64,000 nucleotides of DNA from positions 4,262,965 through 4,326,964 of the forward strand of contig NC_020177.2 in NCBI RefSeq assembly GCF_000224145.3. The letters run 5' to 3'. The stretch is from Ciona intestinalis (lineage: Eukaryota; Chordata; Ascidiacea; Phlebobranchia; Cionidae). Each line of letters begins with the position of its first letter. The first letter of the stretch is position 1. Positions 27,301 through 36,700 of the stretch are shown here, piece by piece. A model generated the notes under the pieces. The model saw nothing but the letters and a program-made list of their open reading frames with translations. It was not told where the DNA came from and made no database searches. A program made the position numbers and the translations under genes.

Positions 27301-30300
27301 TTTTGTTTCATAGCGTGCAGGTGCTGTTGAGAAATAAATATTTTAAAAAAAATTTACATTGCTAATTTTGTGGGGGATTATTTTTTCCTATTTGTACTGT
27401 ATGACAGTTTGGTCAATCCATTACTTCATGAACCACACTTTGTTTAAAAAAATTCTGTTAAAACGTCTTTCTGAAAAATAGAATCTACAAAATTATAAAG
27501 TTGACTTGTACCTTACCTGTTCATATTCCTTCACACTTTCTTCATGGTCCACAATAGCCATTGTACCAAGGTTGTCCTCAGCATATCTCTTATGTTTTTC
27601 AAGCTCCTTAAATAGAAGAAGCAGTAATAAACAACTTATTAATGAATGGATACAACTTATTCATTCTGGTGAAGTGGGCAATGACAAAACACAGCTGTTT
27701 GGATGTTTGGTTTCAAACACCTTGTAATTTTACGAGAAACCATATATATATACAATTTTGTGAGTAATTGGTTTGAGGGTTATGCAGTATGGCTGATAAT
27801 TTGTACAACCCAGCTGGTGTGGTGCCAAAGAACACATACTGCTGTAACAGTAGCAGCATCAAGCATTAAACCTGGCACCTTTCGGTTATGACACAGAATT
27901 TGTTATATAATGCACATAAATATACTATTTTTAACAAAAACTAGATAGGCCTTTTTTTTCCTAATTCTGTAACCCCATAGTCCTAACATGCAGCATACAT
28001 AATCTTGGTTCTACTCACAGTTTGTAGTTTTCTGTTTGATTTCCTTGTAGTAGCTAATTCATCCTTGGTCAAACTATGATCATTCTGTAACTTCTCATAA
28101 TCTTTGCACCATTGCTTAACTAACTGTATAAAAAAGAAATGAATTATATAGAAGAAAAAGGTAGTTTCCATTTAAATATGTAAGTAAGCAATAAACAGTA
28201 ACAAACTCCAGCCTAACCCTAAGGGTGCTAGTGAAGAATCTCCCCCCCCCCAGCCTAACCCTAAGGGGTAAGGGGTTAGGGGTTAGCAAATAAGGTGGGG
28301 GGAAGATTCTTCACTAGCACCTCAAATTGTTCTAATTTTCACCAACCCGTTTCTCTTGCTCCACCCGGTGTTCAAGATAATCAATGTCTTTATCCTTGTC
28401 CTCCACATCCTTCAAGATCTTCTTTAGTTGTTCCTCGAACTGATGCGAGTGAGCCATTCCTTCCATCCTGGTCCGATGTAGCAGATCGTAAATTTCAGTA
28501 GCAGCATTTTTTAAATAATGAAATTCTTGCTTTCCGCCTGGAAATAAAACCTTAACATAAACGAAGTGTAAGAAATAGATAATACAGTACTGTGGGGTAA
28601 AATAGAAAACCGTTAGCACCTAAATCCCATATCTTCTAAATCCTGATCGTGTTTTGAATATTTAACAACGATATTTTAAAGTTGTGAGGATATAGCGTTG
28701 TATAGTTCTGTAAATATTCTTTGTTTAATCAAAAATGGGACGATAAAAACGTGTGAAAACATGTACCGTCTTACCCCAGCTTCCATACATTAAAAATTCA
28801 ACATAACATATTAACACGTTCCGAGTTAAACAAATACAAAACAACAAAAAACAATAATTAAATAACCGAAGATATTTTAGGTGATTTCCCTTCAATATTT
28901 CAATTCGCGCGCTGCCCGTAAAAAACATTTAATAGAAATTTAATGGGGATTACACTTTACGATTTATAAGATTATATAATGTTGTTTATCAACATCAGAA
29001 TAAAAATTGGTGTATTCCTATTTTTATAGTTTTTATATCATATTCAACAGTGCGCGCAAAATTAAACAGAGTGTTTAGATTAAAAATTGACGACGTTTAA
29101 AAAATACAAAAAGATTGTCGAATACCGCAATTATTACTTTTGCTTTGACGTCTCTTGGAGTCAAGTGCATCTTGTTTCATCTGTTTCTCAAGGTTTTGTC
29201 TCTGACGTTCAAGGTGCTGCGTATCGTCGCCATGGTGTTTCAGTGTATGGATTTTATCCTTTAGTTTTTCAACCTTCTTAACATTTTGTTGTACTTGCTC
29301 TAAATATCCCCTACAGGTACAAAAAAAGATGTGTCAGAAGTGGGATTCGAACCCACGCCTCCATTCGGAGACCAGAATACTCAACACCACATAGTGGCGA
29401 AGAACCCTANNNNNNNNNNNNNNNNNNNNNNNNNNNNNNNNNNNNNNNNNNNNNNNNNNTGACTTGCATTCTGCAAGGGCTCGCACTATGAGTGATTGAA
29501 TGACATCGTGGAAAAACGACGGTCGTTATAACACGTGTGATCTGTTTCATGCAACACGAGCATTCACTTCTCTGCGTTTTAATGTGGCAAAAAACACCTG
29601 CTAGGAACACACCGTTTACTTTGCGCAACATATTGAACATTCTTAAGCAAGTTGCGAACAAACTGCCGAGCGTGTGTTTCATATACCCATTACTAAATAA
29701 TTTGTCCATTTGCGCAATCATGGTAAAAAAATAGGAGATTCAGTGTTTAATCGGCGTATTCTCTATACTTACGTAATTACTGACGTATCCACAGTAATTT
29801 CTTTTTGTGCTTCATCGTCGTCCTATAAAGGAACATTTAAATGCCATCAGTTTATATGTAACGGGTAACGGACTATGATATAGTTCAGTGAGAAAAGATG
29901 GGACACCTTTAGCACACAATATCCAAATAACCTGATCGTATTTTAAACAATTAACAACGGTCCATAGGAGCCTTTTATAATTCTTTGATTTTTCTTTGTT
30001 TATTACCAAATGTGACGAGATGGAATGATAAGGTGTCCGATCTTTTCCCACCCTACTATATATGCTTACTATATTCTGTTCCATACCACACACAACATTC
30101 TTATAGGTTTGTTTGTTAGTAAAAAGCAGTTGGTTTGATCAAAAACGGTAATTTAAGATATATGTGTTATCGATAATTATTAAACGCGACTTTCGTATTG
30201 TGATCGTAAATAATCTAATGTTATCAAATAGGATGGGGAAAGCCGGGACACTTTCAGCTAATAATATTCAAGTATCCTGATCGTGTTTTAAACAATTAAC

Positions 30301-31636
30301 AACATGGCGGTCGAGAGGGTAGGTTTTATAATTCTATAAAAGTTCTTTGTTTACTACCAAATGGGAAGAGAAAATGGAATGAAACGATGTCCCATCTTCC
30401 CTCACTTTACTCCATGAGATATGCTATACAAGACCACAGTGTTAACAACTTACAATGTCTTCAAAATGATCTTCATCCATCCATGTTTGTAATGATTCCA
30501 ACAATTCCTTTTTTTTAGATTCTTCTTTTTTCGTCGGTGTGACGTGCATTTTGTCTCCGAGCTGTACTGCCACCTTGCGGAACTTGTCCAGCAGAAGCGA
30601 AACGTTGATTCGAAGCTAAAATAAAATGTCGTCAAAGATAAAATGTAACAGCAATCAATTAACCTTAAAACAAGTTAAGTTCGTTGCTACCATTGTGGGT
30701 ATATTTGTCCTTGGGCAAGACACCTATAACGGCAATTGCTCTAACCCAGTGGTCGCTAATGGATTGTCCAAATTATCAGCCACACATAAAAAATGAAAAA
30801 ATCCACCAAAAAATTAAGACAAGATAGGAGTTAAGTTTTTTTTAAGGTTTTTGTAAGAGCTTTTAGTCTTTTACAATCTACCATATCATCGTCAATCTCA
30901 AACAAATTATCTTCAATCTCTTTAAGCAGATGTTGATCGTCTAAACTTTCACCTTCAGGAGTGGTTTCGTAATCGTCCACTGCCTGTAGATATAAATACG
31001 TGGAAACCAAAACTGTCGTTACAACACAATTTTGTGGCAAATTTTATATGACGACACGAGTAATAGAGCATCCGTGTTATAATGACTGTCGACCCCGCCA
31101 CGCGAGGGTAAATAGCCTACGCGTAATTTTAATTGGAGCAAAGTGAAAATGTATGGAAACTATCGGTCAAAATTGTGGTCAAAAAATTGTGGCAGTTGAA
31201 TCCAGCGTAGCGTGTTTTTCTAGTCTGTTTTTAACGTGTGTTTTACCTTATTTACACGATCCTGAATTTCTTTGACTTTCTTCATACGAATAGTGACGCT
31301 TGCCCTTCTTGGAGATTTGTGTGACGTTAAATGGTCAAGCGGTATAGCACCGCCAGAGACATCTCTGTTTGCAAATGCCGCGAAATCAGATGAATTAAAC
31401 TGCCTACTACCCCTTGAAGAACGTCGCATTAGCAAATGTTCTGCTGCTATAACAGAACCTTTACGGTCTCTGCCGCCCATGTTGTGACCATGTACATCAA
31501 ACATTGGTGCAATCATTTTAAAAGACCCGCGGCGTTCTGGCGGAGGATGCGACGACCTTTTCTTGGTGGGCTCTTTCTTTTTTCTCTTCTCATTATTTTT
31601 TTTATTATCATCCGCTGAAACTCCAATTCGCCACAT
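21384..31636 (-). CDS. Large coiled-coil protein, unrecognised, with two LC8-type motifs
   Basis: 25 coding exons join in phase into 1142 aa: 31247-31636, 30882-30983, 30454-30615, 29773-29822, 29138-29310, 28347-28537, 28019-28123, 27517-27606, 27118-27323, 26877-27024, 26538-26600, 26178-26289, 25634-25797, 25264-25317, 25115-25165, 24746-24850, 24334-24474, 24086-24175, 23876-23965, 23493-23712, 23040-23243, 22621-22731, 22208-22336, 21774-21874, 21384-21560. The N-terminus (1-130) is basic and Ser/Arg-rich (KKRSSHPPPERRGSF). Heptad-rich coiled coils run about 165-540 (EQQLKKILKDVEDKDKDI-like). A linker holds GIQTD (561-565) and AIQTY (584-588), matching dynein light chain LC8 motifs. A second helical part is about 600-870, with a Gly/Lys-rich C-terminus. 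No enzyme motif, signal peptide or membrane segment. An axonemal, centrosomal or cytoskeletal role is only a guess. Confidence 0.88.
26715..26820. repeat. Interspersed 'aatgggccaa'-type repeat copy
   Basis: Contains agcatcctgggtgctggggt, agggaccaattctggtctaa atcccacacc and aggactttacctacatatg. Same family as at 18720-18905. Confidence 0.55.
27655..27900. repeat. tRNA-derived SINE copy, nearly full length
   Basis: Order of blocks in + orientation: ggcaatgacaaaacacagct, tttcaaacaccttgta, gtgagtaattggtttgaggg, caacccagctggtg, ggtgccaaagaacacatact, gtagcagcatcaagc, acctttcggttatgacacag. The end block resembles the B-box part of a tRNA-like head in reverse. Lies in an intron of the coiled-coil gene. 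Confidence 0.65.
28209..28321. repeat. Foldback element with telomere-like arms
   Basis: Outer arms gtgctagtgaagaatctccc and ggaagattcttcactagcac are reverse complements. Inside them are a C9-10 tract opposed to a G6 tract, and agcctaaccctaagggg / ggttaggggttag, close to (CCCTAA)n/(TTAGGG)n. About 110 bp, capable of a long hairpin. Lies in a short intron (28124-28346) of the coiled-coil gene, ending 25 bases from the flanking exon. Confidence 0.8.
28586..28790. mobile_element. Diverged MITE copy
   Basis: Shares gtggggtaaaatag, gttagcacctaa, tcctgatcgtgttttgaata and tctttgttta with the family, and ends in taccgtcttaccccagcttc. Ends are eroded. Confidence 0.6.
29321..29327 (-). terminator. Pol III terminator of the tRNA-Leu gene
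   Basis: Seven T residues on the minus strand, four bases after the tRNA 3' end. The same run lies about 10 bases before the acceptor AG of the exon ending at 29310, so it may double as that intron's polypyrimidine tract. Confidence 0.75.
29332..29463 (-). tRNA. tRNA-Leu (CAA likely), intron-containing, interrupted by an assembly gap
   Basis: The minus strand gives the 3' half: ttctggtctccgaatggagg (anticodon-stem end and long variable arm), cgtgggttcgaatcccac (T arm), ttctgac plus discriminator A at 29332. This matches the 3' half of eukaryotic tRNA-Leu(CAA), a type II tRNA that carries an intron after the anticodon. About 30 nt before it would be intron (ending gtgttgagta). The bases at 29463-29460 read GTCA, the first four of the expected acceptor strand, and the 50-N gap (29410-29459) takes the rest of the 5' half including the anticodon, so the anticodon itself is inferred. 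A T7 run at 29321-29327 just downstream is a Pol III terminator. Sits in an intron of the coiled-coil gene, same strand. Confidence 0.8.
29879..30061. mobile_element. MITE copy in an intron of the coiled-coil gene
   Basis: Left end tatagttcagtgagaaaaga tgggacacc, right end ccgatcttttcccaccctac tata. Core acctgatcgtattttaaaca attaacaacgg is retained. Confidence 0.8.
30228..30410. mobile_element. Second MITE copy, about 170 bp away
   Basis: Left end aaataggatggggaaagccg ggacac, right end gatgtcccatcttccctcac. Core cctgatcgtgttttaaacaa ttaacaa is retained. Confidence 0.8.
30690..30790. repeat. SINE fragment
   Basis: Core blocks gttgctaccattgtgggtat, gtccttgggcaagacacc, attgctctaacccagtggtc and aaattatcagccacaca are present. 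Confidence 0.65.
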
Positions 31637-32397
31637 TGTGTAGCAAATACTAATTTATGAAACCTTATTTGGTTTAATAACATAATTAAACATGCATATT
31701 ATATATTTCGCAGTATTTTAAACGGCTATTGTTGATCATAAATAGCAATATTTTGTCAACAGTAGTTTTTGTTCGACGTAAAAGTACATTTTTCAGACTT
31801 TTTTTTTGGAAACAGATTTTGAATACCAAAATTGTAAAACTAAAACTTGACCAGTTATAACATACGGGCGTCGTAAGGCCCAAATAGTTATGATTTACAA
31901 ATTAAACGATGCCCATTTCGCTTTAAAATCGACAGCCAGTGACGATACGGCGCTGGCTTAATCATTTACTAAGCCAACTGCAGGTATTAAACTTTAATTT
32001 CATTTATTAACCCGATATGACATTTGGGTTAGTATAGCATCTATGGTATACTAGTAGTATCAAACAATTTGTTAGTTTAACAAGTTTGTGGCGGCTAACA
32101 CAGCATACAATTTTCTATAAAATGTTTATTAGGCTTAGTACGTTACCGTACATAAAACAATATGTTATGCTAATCTAAATATGCTGCTAATAGACACAAG
32201 CGTTGTTGTTTGAATAAGAAAGAGGTATTTTCTCAGGTTCTGACTACGAACTTAGGCCTATATCTTCAAGTTATTAACCTATATACTAATTTAGACGTTT
32301 TTTTTAAACAACATCTATACATAGAGACCCTGAAACAGTTTTACTGTAGAATTAGAAAATCTATTAACGTATAAGAGCGTCGATAAAAAGGCGAAAT
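31637..32397. other. Divergent intergenic region
   Basis: Lies between the ATG of the coiled-coil gene (minus) and the ATG of the small plus-strand ORF. It may carry promoters for both. No TATA box or initiator could be placed with confidence, and no repeat is evident. Confidence 0.5.
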
Positions 32398-32676
32398 ATG
32401 GCTTTTGAGAACCCGGTGTACGAAATACATTTGCCAATTCAGCCGAACGGCCATTTAAAATGCGGAGAAATTGCAACTGGAATAAACGAAGTTCAAGTCC
32501 CACCGGTGGTAGAAGCAAGAAAAAACAATACTTCTCTACAAAGACGGAAGTCTTATCATAAGAATTTTAACAAAAGAAAAGTAAAAGCGAACGAGACAAG
32601 CCAGTTTCTGAAACTGCATCGTAAATATTTGGACGAGATGGCAGACATAGTGAATACTTACATTGACACGACTTGA
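32398..32676 (+). CDS. Possible small single-exon gene, 92 aa, unknown function
   Basis: ATG in a good eukaryotic context (gcgaaatatggc). The product begins MAFENPVYEIHLPIQPNG, is rich in Lys, Asn and Arg in the middle (RRKSYHKNFNKRKVKANE) and ends in a possible amphipathic helix (FLKLHRKYLDEMADIVNTYI). No signal peptide, membrane segment or known motif. SINE-derived DNA begins a few tens of bases after the stop, and an aataaa lies near 32924. The composition reads like protein and it stands alone between two genes, which favours a real gene, but it could be a terminal exon or chance. Confidence 0.4.
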   Translation: MAFENPVYEIHLPIQPNGHLKCGEIATGINEVQVPPVVEARKNNTSLQRRKSYHKNFNKRKVKANETSQFLKLHRKYLDEMADIVNTYIDTT

Positions 32677-32689
32677 AACGCGTCAATGA

Positions 32690-32875
32690 AACTTATTCAT
32701 GCTCGCATGTTGGGGCAACGACAATCGTTATTACACGGGTGTTCGGACTCATGCACATCGTGCCTGCTTACGAATTACCACATACTTTACAAATGAGACG
32801 ACAAAAGAGAATAAAAACGTGGACCACCTTATCCCAACTTAGCATATGTAAATTGGTCCATGTAATATAAAAATG
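32690..32875. repeat. SINE copy downstream of the small ORF
   Basis: Blocks ggggcaacgacaatcgttat, tacacgggtgttcgg, cctgcttacgaattaccaca and tactttacaaatg match the 5' part of the family; the distal part is lost. Confidence 0.6.
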
Positions 32876-33106
32876 GTAATTTGATTTTCAGACGCCATTC
32901 GAAAATACTTTTTTGGAACAATAAAGTAAAAGGTTTTCATACAAGAGTAGCCGATTTACATATTACGTTATACTTAGTAGTAAGAACAGCAGAATTTCTG
33001 TATATTTGTTTTAACTTTAAAACGAAACGAATAACACACAAAACAGTGAAACTAGAATGAAAATGAATATTTGAAAATGAGCAAATGTGTACAAAAAGGA
33101 ATATTA

Positions 33107-33251
33107 TACCCTTTTTGCATGGTTACTTTTATGCGCGTAAGTACTCACATATTTACTCGCAAAAACAAAGTTAACACGCATAACGTCATAAGCGTTTGCG
33201 AGTAAATATGCGAGTACTTACGCGCATAAAAGTGACCATGCAAAAAGGGTA
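33107..33251. mobile_element. Foldback/MITE element with long inverted repeats and TTA target duplication
   Basis: Arms of about 55-60 bp: taccctttttgcatggttac ttttatgcgcgtaagtactc on the left and the near-perfect reverse complement ending gtgaccatgcaaaaagggta on the right, with a loop of only about 25-30 bp (aacaaagttaacacgcataa cgtc). TTA stands directly outside both ends, a 3-bp target duplication typical of PIF/Harbinger-type transposons. No coding capacity; a non-autonomous element, high arm identity suggesting a recent insertion. Confidence 0.8.
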
Positions 33252-33776
33252 TTAGTGTACTTCGAAGCAGCATTGGAATTACAAATGCATATTTAAAACA
33301 AAATTTAGTTACCCCTAAGTTTGCAGATAAATTTAACTGAATTTCAAGTAAATATTTCAGTTAAACTTAATTTTGACATTTAGTTTGACATATTTTAACG
33401 CTAAGTAAACCTTTCCAATATTTCCACCTGAAAGGGATTAGAACAAAGAGTCAGTAAAACAATGCATGAAACATCAATCTTGTGTGGAACTTATTTCTAA
33501 CTTAAAAAATTAAAGCAGGACTTGAAAAAAAACGTAGGGATTTTCAAAATTGTCAATCAAATATTTAAAACTAAAAATGTATACATAAATCACCCACAGA
33601 GTTACATATGAGTCAAATGGTAACTCATAAGTTGGCATGAGGTGTATAAAAACACCCAGGTTATAACAACTGCCTGTGCCCCACCACGCAAGCAAAAAGT
33701 TACATACACTTATTCATACTGACACTTTTGCATATTAAACCCATGTAAAACCTAAACACCACAACAAACTTACCAA

Positions 33777-36700
33777 TCACTTAGTAAGCGAATGCAGAAA
33801 GTTATCCAAGTTATATTCTTCATCATATTGATTCTGGTCCCACAGTTCGCCCAACCCTTCCATCATAGCACGAAGCCCTTTACTTGGGTTTGTGGCATCG
33901 TTGCTGTGAGGGTGGCTTTTCGGGGTGGACTGAGGAAAAAAATATAATTTGTATAAAAATAAAACCTAGGGCATGTAAACCAGATTATTTTGGTGACGCC
34001 GGTTTGTTCCAGATAAATCTAAGTTGACATTTCCAGATCGACTGTAGGAATGAAATTGATACTTCGTTACTAAATGATGCTATTTTGAGTCACACTGGTA
34101 AGCCTGGGTATTAGGGTAATGGCTAAATCTACCCTAAATCTAAGATCCTTGAGAAGAACCTCACCAATCTAGAATAAAATATCCGTTTTGATCAGATCAC
34201 AAAAAATACACCCTATCCTGTAGCAATACCAGAAAAAAATAAAATATTAAACAACAGGAATAAAATAAAGGAAGAACACCATGTTCTACAAAACCACAAA
34301 AGACATACCTGGTCAACATTAAACAGATCCAGCACTTGGTTGGTTCCCATGCTCTGTATTCCCCTGTTATCATCACCAACTATGGTATTCGCAACATTAA
34401 GTTTAAATTCTTGCAAACCAAGGATTTTTTCTTCCATTGTACCACGAGTAATTATACGATATACGTTCACCACTTTCTTCTGTCCAATGCGGTGGGCTCG
34501 GTCCATTGCCTGTTGTTGTGGAATCGGGGGGTTAATGAAGGGTGGTTGGCAGTGGGCATAAGTTGTTTACGAATACATGTATTATATATAGCATAAAAGT
34601 AATCTGAAAAGTGTGTCTGGTCTATGTTATAACTTGATAATGAGCGTAAGGAAATGATAAAAGAGAATAAAGTTATTTTATTGTACAGTAGTAGGCACCC
34701 ATGTTATTACATAGCAGATAGCAGTAATCAGGAGGTGTATAAAACATGATTTTTATTAGCTCGGCAGTGAGAATAAGTATGTCTGGTGTACATGAAGACT
34801 TTTATATTAACTCAGCATAATGTTTATGAACACACCACACATGTCTTGTATGTAAGACTTTCATGTTATAACCTAACGCCAAGCATAAGACCCTACCTGT
34901 AAATCCACCATAGGATTCCAGTCATGCTCCACAAATATAACAGTGTCAGCTCCAGTTAAGTTTAAGCCCAATCCCCCAACTTTAGTGGTTAGTAAAAGTA
35001 AGTCGATGGATGGATCATTATTGAACCTGGAAAATAATGTTTTAGTTTTCAACCAAATGCTACTGAGTTTGCCTGCCTTCAGCCTAGACGTTGTGGGTAC
35101 GAGGCTCGGTGCTGCCACCATTGTGTGCGTGCGTTGGGGAAGACACTTAATCTCAATTGTTTCAGCCTAGTGGTTACTCAAAGGTTGTTTAAATTGTCAG
35201 CTAAACACTAAAGGCCCAAAACTAATCATCAACAAGGGTAGACATGTAAGAACTCGTAAGCAGGCATGTGATGTATAAAATATAACACCCATACTACAAT
35301 TGGCACAAGGTGTATAAAATATAACACCCATACTACAATTGGCACAAAGTGTAGGAAATATAACACCCATACTACAATTGGCACAAAGTGTAGGAAATAT
35401 AACACCCATACTACAATTGATAAAATATAACACCCATACTACAATTGGCACAAAGTGTATAAAATATAACACCCATACTACAATTGGCACAAAGTGTATG
35501 AAATATAACACACATACTGTAATTACTGTTGTTGCCCCAATACGCCAGAGGAAAACGTTACACTCTTATAACCGGCACAAGAGGAACTTACTTTGAAACA
35601 ATGGAATATCTTTGATTTGAAGGAACCCCACCATCCAGTCTTAGATAAGTTACACCAGGCATAAGTTGACGCAGCAAATCATTCTCAATGATGTTTAGAA
35701 GATTTCTATGTTGACAAAACACGAGCGCTCGATGCTGATTGGCCACAGACTCCTCAGAAAGTGAGTCACCAGTTTCTGAAATAAAATCAAAAAATTGAAA
35801 ATATAAATAAGAATGTTTTAAGAAGCACAGACATTTCATATTGAAATTTTGAAATAAAATTTAAAAAAATCCACACTGCCCTTAAACTTTGTAAAAAAAA
35901 GGTAAAATAAAATCAAATAGTCAAAATTAACTGCACATTAAAACAACTTTAAATTTCAACATACATTTTTGGCATTTATTTAAACAAAAAGTATATAAGT
36001 TGTTTAAAATATATACCATACATTAAAGTTTTTATTATAAATTATAATTTCATTAAAAAAATTCCTTACTTCCAATCCCACAGTCAAGTAGCAACTGTTG
36101 TAACGCGGTCAGTTTCGAAGCATGTTTCACGTCATGAAGAGAAGTTTTCGATTTTTTTAGCTGAGTCATAATAGCGTTGTACTGGGGATGACTCGGCGTT
36201 AATACGAACAGAGGATGGTTGCAAACTTTCTGAAGATATTGCAGCGCCTGGAAAACAATTTTAATTAACATGTAGACACTAATGAGTTGTTCAAATTGTT
36301 AGCCATACAAAACAATTCAAAAAATCAACTGTTAAAGTTGAATACGTAGGCAGCTACAAGGTGTGTAAAATAAGACACTCGTGTTATAGAAATTGCCATT
36401 ATCCACCACACAAGCACAAATAATGTTTTTATATTCATTTAAAAATGTTGAGCAACACTGTTTCTCAAAAAAAATTTGGCAACACTGTTTCTCAAAAAAA
36501 ATTTGGCAACACTGTTTCTCAAAAAACAATGAGCAAGACTGTTTCTCAAAAAAGGTTGAGCAACACTGTTCCTTTTGAAAAACAATGAGCATCACTGCAT
36601 CCTACCCACCTGAAATACATGGGAAGTCCCCTTCATGAGGTTCGTTTGATCTTTCTCTTCATCTATGATCTTAATGGACGACTCGGCATCTTTCTTCGCT

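Noticed and set aside
35197-35596. Open frames of about 100 codons with repeated peptides on both strands
   Set aside because: They are translations of the 37-bp tandem array.
36332-36595. Open frame with repeated FFEKQCC-type peptides
   Set aside because: Translation of the 31-bp tandem array in a BTAF1 intron; no coding role.
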